The position numbers and the translations under genes are program-made. A stretch of DNA of 64,000 nucleotides from RGIG1902 sp034926865 (lineage in GTDB: Bacteria; Bacillota; Clostridia; Oscillospirales; Butyricicoccaceae), in the NCBI GenBank assembly GCA_034926865.1, contig JAYFQP010000004.1, positions 62,001 through 126,000 of the forward strand, written 5' to 3'. The notes under the pieces are model-generated. The model was not told where the DNA came from. It was given only the letters and a program-made list of their open reading frames with translations, and made no database searches. Below, piece by piece: positions 8,267 to 17,368 of the stretch (positions are counted from its first letter, which is position 1; each line of letters starts with the position of its first letter).

Positions 8267-8314
8267 AAGGTTCGATGAGTCTTTGGACTCGCCAATTAAA
8301 TATGTCGGATGACG

Positions 8315-8470
8315 AATACGGGAGAGAAACGGCAGCATTGCCGTCCGCCGAAGGGGAACGCAGAAGCTCTCAGGCAAAAGGACCGTATTCTGACGACTCT
8401 CTGAAAAGCAGCTCATTTAAACTGCACCGACGAGGCAACCTTTTGGGAATCTTTCAGGTTAATTAACAGA
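8315..8470 (+). promoter_or_regulatory. Second tandem glycine riboswitch, without an adjacent target gene
   Basis: Aptamer 1 shows GGGAGAG, GTCCGCCGAAGGGG, CTCTCAGGCAAAAGGACCG and GACGACTCTCTGAAAAGC. A second, more degenerate aptamer follows with ACCGACGAGGCAACC and ATCTTTCAGGTTAA. It is directly followed by an intrinsic terminator whose 5' arm touches the end of aptamer 2. No glycine-related gene follows; the next ORF is a DNA methyltransferase at 8869. Confidence 0.9.
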
Positions 8471-8517
8471 GGCGTACACCATGTGTATTTTTTCATGATG
8501 TGCCCCTCTATTTTTTT
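8468..8517 (+). terminator. Expression-platform terminator of the second glycine riboswitch
   Basis: AGAGG..TACACCATG pairs with CATGATGTG..CCTCT around a 10-nt loop, followed by T7. Confidence 0.85.
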
Positions 8518-8792
8518 ATTCTCTTAACGATTTTACCGATGGTTTTTACGCTCTCCAAACGCAGTCTTTTTTATCGCCCTAATCTTTAGGGTGGCCCTCC
8601 ACGGGCTTCGTGGACTTAAAACGCCAACACCTTCTCTTTCCTTTTTCTTGAAAAAGCCGAACGGCCCCACCCGTTTCGGCTTTTTCCTTTTTAAAATTTT
8701 TTCGCGCCTTTACTTCGCAGAAAACAGGTTTTCCAACAGCTTCTTCCAATTAAATATATAATATCATGATGACAACACTACAATAATAATCC
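8518..8792. other. Intergenic stretch with hairpins, no gene
   Basis: No ORF with a ribosome binding site is seen. There is a strong hairpin at 8651-8685 (AAAAAGCCGAA / TTCGGCTTTTT) followed by C and T-rich sequence on both strands, i.e. a bidirectional terminator, and a smaller stem-loop near 8577-8605. This may be what remains between the riboswitch and its lost or displaced target. Confidence 0.6.
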
Positions 8793-8829
8793 TATTCGAC
8801 AAGGTTTTCTGTCTGTAATTTGTCGAATA
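8793..8829. promoter_or_regulatory. Candidate operator of the restriction-modification cassette
   Basis: Perfect 10-bp inverted repeat TATTCGACAA / TTGTCGAATA separated by 17 bp, lying immediately upstream of the methylase promoter. No controller (C) protein gene is visible nearby, so autoregulation by the methylase or another protein is possible. Confidence 0.45.
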
Positions 8830-8833
8830 CTTA

Positions 8834-8862
8834 TTTTGTGTTGTCTTTTTTTATGATATACT
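8834..8862 (+). promoter_or_regulatory. Promoter of the methylase gene (leaderless transcript expected)
   Basis: Weak TTTTGT -35, 17 bp, TATACT -10. The -10 ends 6 bp before the ATG at 8869, so transcription should begin at or next to the start codon. No Shine-Dalgarno sequence is present upstream of this ATG. Confidence 0.55.
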
Positions 8863-8868
8863 TTATCT

Positions 8869-9963
8869 ATGGAAAATCAGGAGTATTTGACAAAACAACT
8901 TATTACATATTTAGGCAACAAAAGATCCCTTTTAGATTTTATAGGTCAAGGAATAACGGAGGTTAAAAAACGCCTTGGCCGAGACAGGATCTCATTTGCC
9001 GACATTTTTGCGGGTTCTGGCATCGTATCCCGATATGTAAAAAAAGACGCTTTTTTTATCTTATCCAACGATCTGGAAGGCTATTGCGAAACCATCGCAC
9101 GATGTTACCTTGCAAATCCCGATACCGACAAATTGCGCAAGCATTATAACCTTCTTCTTGAATATATGAAGGAAAATCCCGTTCAAAACGGCTTTATTAG
9201 AATGCTATATTCCCCGGAAGACGGGACAGAAATCAAAAAAGGGGAAAGAGTATTCTATACTCCTCAAAATGCCTCGTATATCGATACCTGCCGTGCGGCG
9301 ATTGATATTCTTCCGCCTGATGTACGCCCCTTTTTCCTTGCACCGCTTCTCTCGGAGGCCTCGGTGAAATGCAACACCTCTGGGGTGTTTAAAGGCTTTT
9401 ATAAAGATAGACACAGTGGAATTGGCTCATTCGGAGGAAGCGGCAAAAACGCCCTCTCCCGCATACTCGCTCCCATCAGCCTTCCATTTCCTGTATTCAG
9501 TAATTATAGCTGTCCTTACGAAGTAACTGCGATGGATGCCAATATTATCGCAGGGCAAATGGAACACGCAGATGTGGCATATATCGATCCTCCCTATAAC
9601 CAGCACCCTTACGGATCAAATTACTTTATGCTGAATCTCATTAACGATTATAAGAAACCGACTGATCTCAGTTCCGTATCTGGGATACCAAAAAAATGGA
9701 ACCGTTCTGATTATAACAAAAGCGTCAAGGCTTCCGATGCTTTGGGAGACCTTTGCCAAAATGCAAATACCCGTTTTCTCCTTGTATCTTTCAATTCAGA
9801 AGGTTTCGTAACACGAGAAAGTATGATGTCAATATTATCGGAGATAGGAAATGTCACTGTTTTTGATACGTCTTATAACGTATTCCGCGGCTCACGCAAC
9901 CTTCGAAACCGCCCCATACACAACAGCGAATATCTTTACCTTGTTGACAAGGAGGGTAAATAA
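8869..9963 (+). CDS. Type II N6-adenine DNA methyltransferase
   Basis: 364-residue D12-class adenine methylase. The N-terminal TYLGNKRSLLDFI is the SAM-binding region of this class, motif I is FADIFAGSG (43-51), and catalytic motif IV is D240-P-P-Y243 followed by NQHPYGSNYF. The protein should protect host DNA from the adjacent HNH nuclease. The stop codon overlaps the start of the nuclease by one base (TAATG), so the genes are translationally coupled. The recognition sequence cannot be read directly. The cassette sits between an orphan riboswitch and unrelated housekeeping genes, suggesting acquisition. Confidence 0.92.
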   Translation: MENQEYLTKQLITYLGNKRSLLDFIGQGITEVKKRLGRDRISFADIFAGSGIVSRYVKKDAFFILSNDLEGYCETIARCYLANPDTDKLRKHYNLLLEYMKENPVQNGFIRMLYSPEDGTEIKKGERVFYTPQNASYIDTCRAAIDILPPDVRPFFLAPLLSEASVKCNTSGVFKGFYKDRHSGIGSFGGSGKNALSRILAPISLPFPVFSNYSCPYEVTAMDANIIAGQMEHADVAYIDPPYNQHPYGSNYFMLNLINDYKKPTDLSSVSGIPKKWNRSDYNKSVKASDALGDLCQNANTRFLLVSFNSEGFVTRESMMSILSEIGNVTVFDTSYNVFRGSRNLRNRPIHNSEYLYLVDKEGK

Positions 9964-11015
9964 TGCCCGCTAATGTATGCCAAATAATTGATGCGCTTAA
10001 TATCTGGGGGCGTCAGGGCCCGCAATCGCTTCTAAGCACGGAATGCTATCTCTGGGCGAAAAAAGAACTCAAGCTTTGCCGATCCGAATACACTTCCATT
10101 ATCGAAAACAATACAATCGGCTCAGCAAGCCGCCGAACAGACCGTACAGCATTCTTTGTAAGATCGCCGCTCGGAAGAATTACAATCTTCAAATCCAGCG
10201 AGGCCGAATTAAGGCCATATGTATGTCTTGCAATCAGCCGGCTAAGCTCGCCGGTAACCTCTGATAAGGTTATAATGGCTGTCAAAGCAATATATCCATA
10301 TTTCACCCCGGTAGATCTTATGATACAGCACAATCTACATGCCCCTCAACCTCGTATAGACCAAACTATAAGAAATATACTCGTTTCAAATTATCAGCGG
10401 CCTAACAACAGAATACTTTTCAAAAGAGATCATGGTGATCATTATACATATTCGCTCACAAGCGAAGGCAACTCCTTTGCCCTCAAAGCAGAAGAAACAA
10501 CATCAAAATGGCGTGAAACGCTTGATGAGGAAGAGCCTGCCGAAACAGCCGATCCTTCTCGCGGAGTGTATTCAGGCGCAGAGCTTGCTGTTCTTGCAAA
10601 TAAAAGTTACAGCTATGAGCCCTCCGCGCACAAAGGAAGCGGATCTTTGAGGCGTTCTACAGACAAAAAGCTGTTAAATACCGTTATCCTAAGCTCTGGT
10701 TGCCAATGTGCCATAGACAGCTCTCATAAAACCTTCGAGGGTATGGGAGGGCTTTCGAATTATCTGGAAGGCCACCACCTTGTTCCCTTGTCCATGCAGC
10801 CGCTGTTTCCCGAAACAAATCTCGACTGCCCTGAAAACATCGTGCCGCTTTGTCCCAACTGCCACAGCGCGCTTCATTACGGCTCGCAAAAGGTTCGCAA
10901 AAGTTACATCGATAAACTAACGGCAAAATACCGTGAGGGGCTTAACAAGATAGGTATAACAGACGATAGTCTCAAAGAAATATTCTGGAGGTTTTATCTG
11001 TGCGAATCCAAATAA
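9963..11015 (+). CDS. HNH-type restriction endonuclease
   Basis: 350-residue protein with a C-terminal HNH nuclease fold: EGHHLVPLS (His271/His272) then CPENIVPLCPNCHSALH (Cys297, Cys300, His301), the usual beta-beta-alpha metal site. The N-terminal 200 residues are presumably for DNA recognition and dimerisation. It has AAGGAGG inside the end of the methylase gene and starts one base before that gene's end. Its adjacency to a single methylase identifies it as the cognate type II restriction enzyme. Cleavage activity and site are inferred only. Confidence 0.85.
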   Translation: MPANVCQIIDALNIWGRQGPQSLLSTECYLWAKKELKLCRSEYTSIIENNTIGSASRRTDRTAFFVRSPLGRITIFKSSEAELRPYVCLAISRLSSPVTSDKVIMAVKAIYPYFTPVDLMIQHNLHAPQPRIDQTIRNILVSNYQRPNNRILFKRDHGDHYTYSLTSEGNSFALKAEETTSKWRETLDEEEPAETADPSRGVYSGAELAVLANKSYSYEPSAHKGSGSLRRSTDKKLLNTVILSSGCQCAIDSSHKTFEGMGGLSNYLEGHHLVPLSMQPLFPETNLDCPENIVPLCPNCHSALHYGSQKVRKSYIDKLTAKYREGLNKIGITDDSLKEIFWRFYLCESK

Positions 11016-11533
11016 TAGGCGCCTCCGGAAGCGGGAAAAGCACACTGACCCATGCCCTCGGCAAACGCCTTGGCGTACCTGTGCTTTCAGGGGATCATTA
11101 CCTATGGCAAGACGACGAGTTCTCAAAAACCCGCCCGATGCCGCAGCGGATTGCTCTGTTACGCGAAGATATGGACAAAAACGGGAGCTTTGTTTTTGAT
11201 GGGCAGATCGACGCCTTCATTCCCTCAGTACATCTTTGCTCAGATTTTCTTATCTTTCTGCTGCTTGACGAGGATTCCCGCATAAAGCGTCTGGACGCCC
11301 GCGAGCTGGAGCGTTTCGGAAACAGAGTGCTAACAGGAGGGGATCTTTATGAAAGCAGCCAAGAGTTTCTCAAGTGGGCGGCTTCGTACAGAACCCCTAC
11401 CAACAATAAAGGCACATATCTCAGCTATCATATAAAAATGTATAACTCCTTCAGTGGTAAAAAGCTTGTTCTTTCTTCCGCCCTGCCGGTTGAAGCTCTT
11501 ATTCAGCACATTCTGGAACTTATGAATACGTGA
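11000..11533 (+). CDS. P-loop nucleotide kinase-like protein
   Basis: 177-residue protein with Walker A G7-ASGSGKST15, a downstream GDHYLWQDD segment typical of FlaR/AAA-type 'topology modulation' kinases, and an LDARELERFGNR arginine-rich lid. It uses a GTG start at 11000 with GGAGG nine bases upstream, overlapping the end of the nuclease gene by 16 bp. It is therefore the third gene of the restriction-modification transcript. Its substrate is unknown; whether it belongs to the defence cassette functionally or only by read-through is open. Confidence 0.75.
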   Translation: MRIQIIGASGSGKSTLTHALGKRLGVPVLSGDHYLWQDDEFSKTRPMPQRIALLREDMDKNGSFVFDGQIDAFIPSVHLCSDFLIFLLLDEDSRIKRLDARELERFGNRVLTGGDLYESSQEFLKWAASYRTPTNNKGTYLSYHIKMYNSFSGKKLVLSSALPVEALIQHILELMNT

Positions 11534-11598
11534 ATGAACATTTCATATAAGATTACACCGCAATTAATCCATCTCCGCAATTAATCTGCCCAATATAA

Positions 11599-11635
11599 AA
11601 ATGCGTTTTGCTCTCCAAAAGAGTAAAACGCATTT
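11599..11635. terminator. Bidirectional terminator after the R-M cassette
   Basis: Perfect 11-bp stem AAATGCGTTTT / AAAACGCATTT with T-rich and A-rich flanks, serving the plus-strand cassette and possibly the minus-strand gene ending at 11666. Confidence 0.8.
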
Positions 11636-11665
11636 ATTATGCTTATATGAGTTCCGATTTACCCC

Positions 11666-12181
11666 TTATCTCTTGCTCCTGCGATTTTTCATATCCTCTT
11701 TCTGCTTTTTCTTCAGAACCTGATATGTCTGCATATCATGGATATTGTTTTTGGCGAAATACGCAAAAGCAAGCTGCATCTGCGCATCGTCGAAAAGCAG
11801 AGTAATATCCCTGCGAATGCTGGATACTCTTATTCTATTAAGATCGCCTTCCTTGCGCTCGAAATCGAAATAATTCATATCCTTATAAGGCGTGCTCCAT
11901 CCATTTACATACATTCCATATTCGCTGAGGCCGTTCTTGATAACAAAATTAAGCAGAGCCGCCACAATTATTGCCGCCATAGACAAGATCTGCCACTTAT
12001 CTATACCCCATTTAGCCCACATTATAATAAGACAAGCTACTGCGAAAAGGCCTATGCCAATTTTCTGCCCGGGAACGGCGCCTGTCACCTTCACCTTTTT
12101 ATTTGTAAAAGAAACCGCCGTCAACTCCCATATTATAAGGGCTCCGCTTATGCACAGTATCACTATATTTGTACTTCCCAT
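11666..12181 (-). CDS. Small membrane protein of unknown function
   Basis: 171 residues from the ATG at 12181 (MGSTNIVILCISG). There are three hydrophobic helices in the first ~90 residues, then a soluble basic C-terminal half (QVLKKKQKEDMKNRRSKR at the end). The ribosome binding site AGGAGG lies in the last codons of the upstream yfbR-like gene, whose stop is 1 bp away, so the two are co-translated. I do not recognise the family; the soluble part resembles membrane-anchored PH-like/DUF5673-type proteins but this is a guess. Confidence 0.7.
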   Translation of the reverse strand: MGSTNIVILCISGALIIWELTAVSFTNKKVKVTGAVPGQKIGIGLFAVACLIIMWAKWGIDKWQILSMAAIIVAALLNFVIKNGLSEYGMYVNGWSTPYKDMNYFDFERKEGDLNRIRVSSIRRDITLLFDDAQMQLAFAYFAKNNIHDMQTYQVLKKKQKEDMKNRRSKR

Positions 12182-12182
12182 A

Positions 12183-12776
12183 TTATTTATCCTCCTGCTG
12201 AAGCTCATCCAGCGTATTCTCGAAGCTTCCGGCAAATCGCTCCATATAATAATCAGCCTCAGGAAGCTTCATAGACTTTATCACATCAAAAAGCTGACGC
12301 TCTGCCCTCTCAAACTCGCGATTGCCGCTCTTGCGCTCCTCTACGCATTTGATATAAGCCGAGATCTTGTCGGCAGCTTTGATATATCTGTAGAACTCCG
12401 GCTTTTCAGTTTCAAATGTAAACAGCGCGGTATATTCCGGCCTCAGCTCATCTGGCAGCATAGATAAAAGACTTTCAGCGGCGCCGTCCTCAACAGAGCG
12501 GTAAGCCTCACGAATCTGCGGATTATTGTATTTCACCGGAGTCGGCAAGTCTCCGGTAAGTATCTCGGGCGCATCATGGAAAAGCGCCGCGGCCGTGATC
12601 TCTCCGGGGTTTATATCTCTACTGTAAACATCTCTACCGATAACTGCAAGGGCATGTGCTATCACAGCCACATCAAAGGAGTGTTCTGAAAGGCTCTCTT
12701 TCAGGTTATTGCGCATTAACCCCCATCTTGTTATATACTTCATTCTGCCCAGCATGGCAAAAAACCCGTTTTTCAT
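12183..12776 (-). CDS. yfbR: HD-domain 5'-deoxynucleotidase, YfbR family
   Basis: 197-residue HD hydrolase. The metal-binding set is visible: R17 WGLMR segment, H33 in SEHSFDVAVIAHAL, and HD in AALFHDAPEILTGDLPTPVKY. This is the pattern of YfbR, which dephosphorylates deoxynucleoside monophosphates. Its length matches the family (~200). It is followed without gap by the small membrane protein gene and preceded by the rluD-like gene 65 bp upstream. Confidence 0.87.
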   Translation of the reverse strand: MKNGFFAMLGRMKYITRWGLMRNNLKESLSEHSFDVAVIAHALAVIGRDVYSRDINPGEITAAALFHDAPEILTGDLPTPVKYNNPQIREAYRSVEDGAAESLLSMLPDELRPEYTALFTFETEKPEFYRYIKAADKISAYIKCVEERKSGNREFERAERQLFDVIKSMKLPEADYYMERFAGSFENTLDELQQEDK

Positions 12777-12841
12777 CCTATCCCTTCCTTATTTCCTCAA
12801 ATCTGCCCAAAACCATCGCATATCCCCTTCCAACTTCAGGG

Positions 12842-13750
12842 TTAGTCCTCTTTATGCCCCTGGTAAACTTCAAGATCGATAAATCTTCCAAAACAAGGAG
12901 GCGGCGGTGTTTCAAGGTCTATCTCCCTATCGGGAAGCGATATCTTTATGCGTCCGGAATGCAGCGCAACCCGGTCAAACCCCGGTATCTCCTCGCCATA
13001 CATGAAATCCCCCAGCAAGGGATGCCCGATATGAGCCATATGAACCCTAATTTGATGAGTGCGCCCGGTCTCAAGCTCTATTCGCAGAAGACTTACTCCG
13101 TTTTGACAGTGCAGCGTCCTGTAATGCGTCACAGCTCTCTGACCATTGGGGTCTACGCATCTCATGATGCCTCTGCCATCTATTCTGGCTATTGGAAGAT
13201 CAATCGTACCCTCCGCAGGATCAGGCCTCCCCTTGCAAAGCGCATAATATTCACGCTTTATGCGGCCCTCCAAAAGGGCTTTACCAAGAAGAGCCGATGC
13301 ATATTTTGTCTTTGCAATACACATAAGGCCGCTGGTACCGCTGTCAAGACGGTTTATCGCCCTGAATACCAGCACCTCTCCCTGCTTCTCGAAAATACCT
13401 GCCACATAATTTGCCAAGGTATCCTTTTCATGTCCTCTTGACGGATGAACAGGAATTCCCCTCGGTTTATTTGGTATGAGCATGAGCTCATCCTCATATA
13501 CGATGTCGATATTTCCTTGCTGAGGTATCACATTGACTGAGCTTTCACTTTTTCCGCAAGATAGGGACACAACCTGTCCTGCTTTTGGAAGCACATTGAC
13601 GAACACCTCTTCGCCGTCAAGCAATATCCCTCCGTTTACCGATTTTAACTGCCGCAGCAAGGTGGCCGAAACAGCCATTCTGCGTCTGGCAAGCTGGCTG
13701 AGTGGAATCCCCTCGTCCGTAGGCAAGACTGTGTATTCAAGGCGATCCAT
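12842..13750 (-). CDS. RluA/RluD-family pseudouridine synthase
   Basis: 302-residue pseudouridine synthase. It has an N-terminal S4-like RNA-binding segment (LSQLARRRMAVSATLLRQL) and the catalytic RLD motif in INRLDSGTSGL, with the aspartate that attacks the uridine. The later GRTHQIRVHMAHIGHPLLGD motif is characteristic. The ATG at 13750 overlaps the TGA of the S9 peptidase gene by one base (TGATG), so they are coupled. The exact rRNA or tRNA target cannot be told from sequence. Confidence 0.9.
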   Translation of the reverse strand: MDRLEYTVLPTDEGIPLSQLARRRMAVSATLLRQLKSVNGGILLDGEEVFVNVLPKAGQVVSLSCGKSESSVNVIPQQGNIDIVYEDELMLIPNKPRGIPVHPSRGHEKDTLANYVAGIFEKQGEVLVFRAINRLDSGTSGLMCIAKTKYASALLGKALLEGRIKREYYALCKGRPDPAEGTIDLPIARIDGRGIMRCVDPNGQRAVTHYRTLHCQNGVSLLRIELETGRTHQIRVHMAHIGHPLLGDFMYGEEIPGFDRVALHSGRIKISLPDREIDLETPPPPCFGRFIDLEVYQGHKED

Positions 13751-16005
13751 CAAAGGTTCCTGAGGAAATACTCAAGCACTCTGCGGCGGTAATAGTCGCT
13801 CTCTCTTAATGTGTGATGCATGTTTGGCATTATCAGCATATCAAAATCCTTATCAGCCTTGATAAGGGCGTCAACCACTCTCATAGTGGAGGCCGGATGG
13901 ACATTATCGTCAAGCTCGCCGTGAATAAGAAGCAGCTTGCCCGTCATATTCCCTACATTATACTCGGCGTTCTGCCTCTCCCACAAAGCTCTGTCAAACT
14001 CACCCATATAGCGCTCAGACCATTCGGCGGAATAAATCTCCTGGCTGTGGTTTCCTCCAGTTGATACGGCCACCTTATACATTTCCGGATGATCCGTTAT
14101 GCAGTGCAGCGCGGCAAAGCCTCCGCCTGAGTGTCCCCATACGCCTATGCGGTCGCGGTCAATAAATGGATACCGCCGACAAAGAGCCTCAAGCACAGCC
14201 ACATGATCTTCAAGCCCTGCGCAGTCTCCCATATTATTATAGCCTAAGTCATGGTATTCCTTGCCGCGAAGAGGTGTGCCTCTTCCGTCAATGATGACGG
14301 TTATAAATCCAAGATCCGAAAAACAAGGCGTAAAGCCCATTGTATTGAGCGTCTCCGCAAATGTCTGGGGGGCTCTTGTCGTCTGGTTGCCGCCGTAATA
14401 ATACTCTGTAACGGGATATTTCTTCCCTCCGTCAAAATCATGAGGCAGGAACATAATGCCATAAACATTAGTAACGCCGTCAGCGCCTTTTTCACAGAAG
14501 GGTATTGGATATGTGAACCCGATATTTTCAAGCTTAGAAACATCCGCCTCGCACAAAGTACCAATCGGGCTTCCGTCAGTTATATCAAAAATCCTGTTGG
14601 CTGGTGGGTTGTCATAAGCAGAGATTGAGGCCGTGTAATACACTCCCTCAGGAGCAAAGAAGGCATTATGGTCGCCCTTTTCATAACACATAAGCTTGAC
14701 CTCAAGGCTGTCAAGGTCAACGCTGTAAATATACCGCTGGTAGATATTGACCCCGGGCTCTCTCCCCGAAGCCGAGAAGTACAGCATATTCTTCTCATCA
14801 TCAAGATGCAGAAGCTGCCTGACGCAGCAATCGCCGTCAGTGAGCCTGCGGCAATCTCCGGTCTCTATGTCATAGTCAAATATATCAAACTGCCCGTCTC
14901 TTTCGCTCAGCCAGAAAAGCTTCCCCAGCTTTTCCGATATGACAAAAGTCTTTGCCGAAAAATCCTCCTGCATAGGCGACCCGCCATTCAGGCTCCTGTG
15001 GCCATCAAAAAACAAAAAGGTATCTGAAGTCTCTGTGAATAACAGCTTAGCCTCCGCTGTCTCGGGGTCAATTATATAAATATCCGCCTTTTTGCAGCCG
15101 CGGTTCATTACATAACATGCCCCTATATTCCCTTCTTCCGACCACCCGAGCATCGACATCCTGCCGTTTATCGGTGCGCCAAAAGACAGATTTGTCTCTG
15201 GTACATTTATTTTCTTAAGCTCGCCAAATGCGAGGTCAAACATATAGTAGGATGCTTTTGCCACGTTCTCATCGCCGGGCAGCGCATACTTATAGGTATG
15301 AACAACCGGACGAACAGCCTTTCTGCCCTCCGGCACGCTCTGGATCAGCGTAAAATCCAACACCTTGGAGAAATCAAGAAGATAGGTAAAGAATCTTGTG
15401 CTGTCTGGAGACCAAAGCACCCCTGTAGGCTTTTGAACCCCGGCGAGCTTGTCAGCTATATAGCCGGAAGAACCCTGATAGCGTACCCCGTATCCCCTAT
15501 GCTCCGCGCCGTCCTGGGTTATCTGTATGGTTTTCATCGAAGGCAGCTTAACAAAATAGAGGTTGCCCTCCTTCTCATATACTGCCTTTTTCTTATCGGG
15601 AGAAATAACCGCATTCTGAGGCAGAGGCGGATTCAGGCGCGCAAGGGCCTTTCCATCATAAAGCCAGCGTGACTTGTCTTTAAGCGAAAAGACAAAGGCG
15701 TTTAGCTTTGTGACCTTCTCCGGTATAATCGGAAGGTCACTTGGATCATACTCTTCTTTTGTTGCCTCTCCGAGAAGCTTCGCCATATGCTCATGGTCAA
15801 AAAGCTCTCTTTGCTCTCCAAGGGTGAGATCAACAAATATAAAAGTCTTTATCTTATTCCCATCTTCATTAAAGCTTTCTTTTTTATAGACAAACGCCCC
15901 ATAGCGCACAAAAGTCGGACGAAATGCAACGTTGGCAACAAGCTTTTCGATTCTCTCAGGCGTAAATCGCAGGGCACTCTCTGCCTGTTCTCTAAGCTGA
16001 TCCAT
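13750..16005 (-). CDS. S9 family peptidase (dipeptidyl peptidase IV-like)
   Basis: 751-residue serine peptidase with an N-terminal beta-propeller (about 50-480) and a C-terminal alpha/beta hydrolase. The nucleophile elbow is G624-H-S626-G-G-G, the acidic residue lies in GELDDNVH (699-700), and the histidine is in PNMHHT (730-731). DGRGTPLRGKEYHD is typical of DPP IV-type enzymes. There is no signal peptide or anchor, so a cytoplasmic role in proline-containing peptide breakdown is likely. Start ATG has GGAGG. It heads a coupled minus-strand run with rluD, yfbR and a membrane protein. Confidence 0.92.
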   Translation of the reverse strand: MDQLREQAESALRFTPERIEKLVANVAFRPTFVRYGAFVYKKESFNEDGNKIKTFIFVDLTLGEQRELFDHEHMAKLLGEATKEEYDPSDLPIIPEKVTKLNAFVFSLKDKSRWLYDGKALARLNPPLPQNAVISPDKKKAVYEKEGNLYFVKLPSMKTIQITQDGAEHRGYGVRYQGSSGYIADKLAGVQKPTGVLWSPDSTRFFTYLLDFSKVLDFTLIQSVPEGRKAVRPVVHTYKYALPGDENVAKASYYMFDLAFGELKKINVPETNLSFGAPINGRMSMLGWSEEGNIGACYVMNRGCKKADIYIIDPETAEAKLLFTETSDTFLFFDGHRSLNGGSPMQEDFSAKTFVISEKLGKLFWLSERDGQFDIFDYDIETGDCRRLTDGDCCVRQLLHLDDEKNMLYFSASGREPGVNIYQRYIYSVDLDSLEVKLMCYEKGDHNAFFAPEGVYYTASISAYDNPPANRIFDITDGSPIGTLCEADVSKLENIGFTYPIPFCEKGADGVTNVYGIMFLPHDFDGGKKYPVTEYYYGGNQTTRAPQTFAETLNTMGFTPCFSDLGFITVIIDGRGTPLRGKEYHDLGYNNMGDCAGLEDHVAVLEALCRRYPFIDRDRIGVWGHSGGGFAALHCITDHPEMYKVAVSTGGNHSQEIYSAEWSERYMGEFDRALWERQNAEYNVGNMTGKLLLIHGELDDNVHPASTMRVVDALIKADKDFDMLIMPNMHHTLRESDYYRRRVLEYFLRNL

Positions 16006-16476
16006 ATTTATCCTCCAATTGACAAAAGTAGTTTACTTATGTTTCCTATTTTACATCACCGTGCCTTATATAGTCAATTACAAGGTTATACGCTTTTAAG
16101 AGCAGAGATAGAAATCAATCAGCTTGCCCCAACGTGGCACAACCTGACAAAGGATAAGTGAATATCCTTCTTTGAAGGCAGTTTCAAACAGAAGCATAAA
16201 ATACAAGCAGGCAAACTGTATCGTTTTAAATTTCTAAGTTTTTTAAATCAGTTGATATATTGTGCGTTTTATTATATGCTTGTCCTGTTAGAAAAAAGTA
16301 ACAAATATGGGACTTATAGCAAACATGCTCATCAAACGTCAATCCACTGCATGAAGATATATCTGTAATATAAAAGGAGTAATCCTCAACGGTAAAAAAG
16401 AATTTAGCTACATAACCCGGCGAAACATCCTTTTGAATGATAATACGTTTATGTGTACTGAAATGACTCTCAATAC
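16006..16476. other. Intergenic region without recognisable gene
   Basis: 470 bp, AT-rich, divergent promoters expected for the S9 peptidase (minus) and the lipoprotein (plus). An AAAAGGAG motif at 16373-16380 is not followed by a convincing start. Nothing else is identified. Confidence 0.5.
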
Positions 16477-17313
16477 ATGAAGAAGAAACTATTGCTTTTT
16501 ATATTCTTTCTGGGGCTTGCCATCCTTACCGCATGCAACAGGGCGGCCGCTGAAAGTCCGTCATCCATTTCGGATATTATCCCGCAAATGAATGATGCTG
16601 GATGTGTCTTGGCCTTCCGCTGCTTTACTGTAGATTACCATGGGGATGTCTTTGTATCAGGAAGTGCTGAGCAGAACGCACGCGGCCTTAAGCTATTGAA
16701 TGATTTTAAGCTTGATGGGTTAGAGCGCACCGATGAAAACCCCGGAGGAAAGAGCTGGACCGGCGGAAGCTATATATACCTTCAGTGGCCTGAGGGCGGA
16801 TGTCGTATCGACCTAAGCTTTATTGACCTTCAAACCTCCCGCCTGCATTTTGTCTTTGATTCGGGAGAGGATTATTATTTGGTCGGGGATATAGAACCCA
16901 TCCCCGCGCTGGACGAGCTTTATACCGAAATTATGCAAACCGAAGCGGATGGCGCTTTACAAAAGCCTGATTCTAACTCAAAAGGTCGTAAGCTCAAGCT
17001 CAGGGAAATAATACCCGTGCTGGACATTTTAGAGAACAGCGCCGAAAATGGTTACGTAGATCCTCCAGCATGCGGAGATTTTAGCTGTACCTTGTCAGTG
17101 GAAAACACAGACTATCTTGTTGCTTCATTTTACAATATTCCGAAGGAAACACACGGCATATCTGTTCCTCCACCACTGTCTGTCACGGAAACGACCTATT
17201 CAATAGATCTCTCTTCCGGGGTTTTTACACGTGATACCTCAAATGAACAGACTTACCACCAGCTCAGTGATTCATCTCTGGCAAGGGTCAAGGATATAAT
17301 AGAAGATCAATAA
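16477..17313 (+). CDS. Putative lipoprotein of unknown function
   Basis: 278 residues with a lipoprotein signal: MKKK, hydrophobic core, and lipobox LTAC with Cys20. The mature part is a soluble, acidic domain with no motif I recognise; SWTGGSYIYLQWPEGG and DYYLVGDIEPIP suggest a beta-rich fold. The ribosome binding site is weak. A small four-helix membrane protein follows 55 bp downstream on the same strand and may be functionally linked. Confidence 0.75.
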   Translation: MKKKLLLFIFFLGLAILTACNRAAAESPSSISDIIPQMNDAGCVLAFRCFTVDYHGDVFVSGSAEQNARGLKLLNDFKLDGLERTDENPGGKSWTGGSYIYLQWPEGGCRIDLSFIDLQTSRLHFVFDSGEDYYLVGDIEPIPALDELYTEIMQTEADGALQKPDSNSKGRKLKLREIIPVLDILENSAENGYVDPPACGDFSCTLSVENTDYLVASFYNIPKETHGISVPPPLSVTETTYSIDLSSGVFTRDTSNEQTYHQLSDSSLARVKDIIEDQ

Positions 17314-17368
17314 TATCTAATAAAAATAGCTTGCTCATACTCAATGTATTTTTTAGACGGGAGGCACT

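Noticed and set aside
16082..16161. Possible gene fragment ending EINQLAPTWHNLTKDK
   Set aside because: No start, no ribosome binding site and no recognisable family; kept as plain intergenic sequence.
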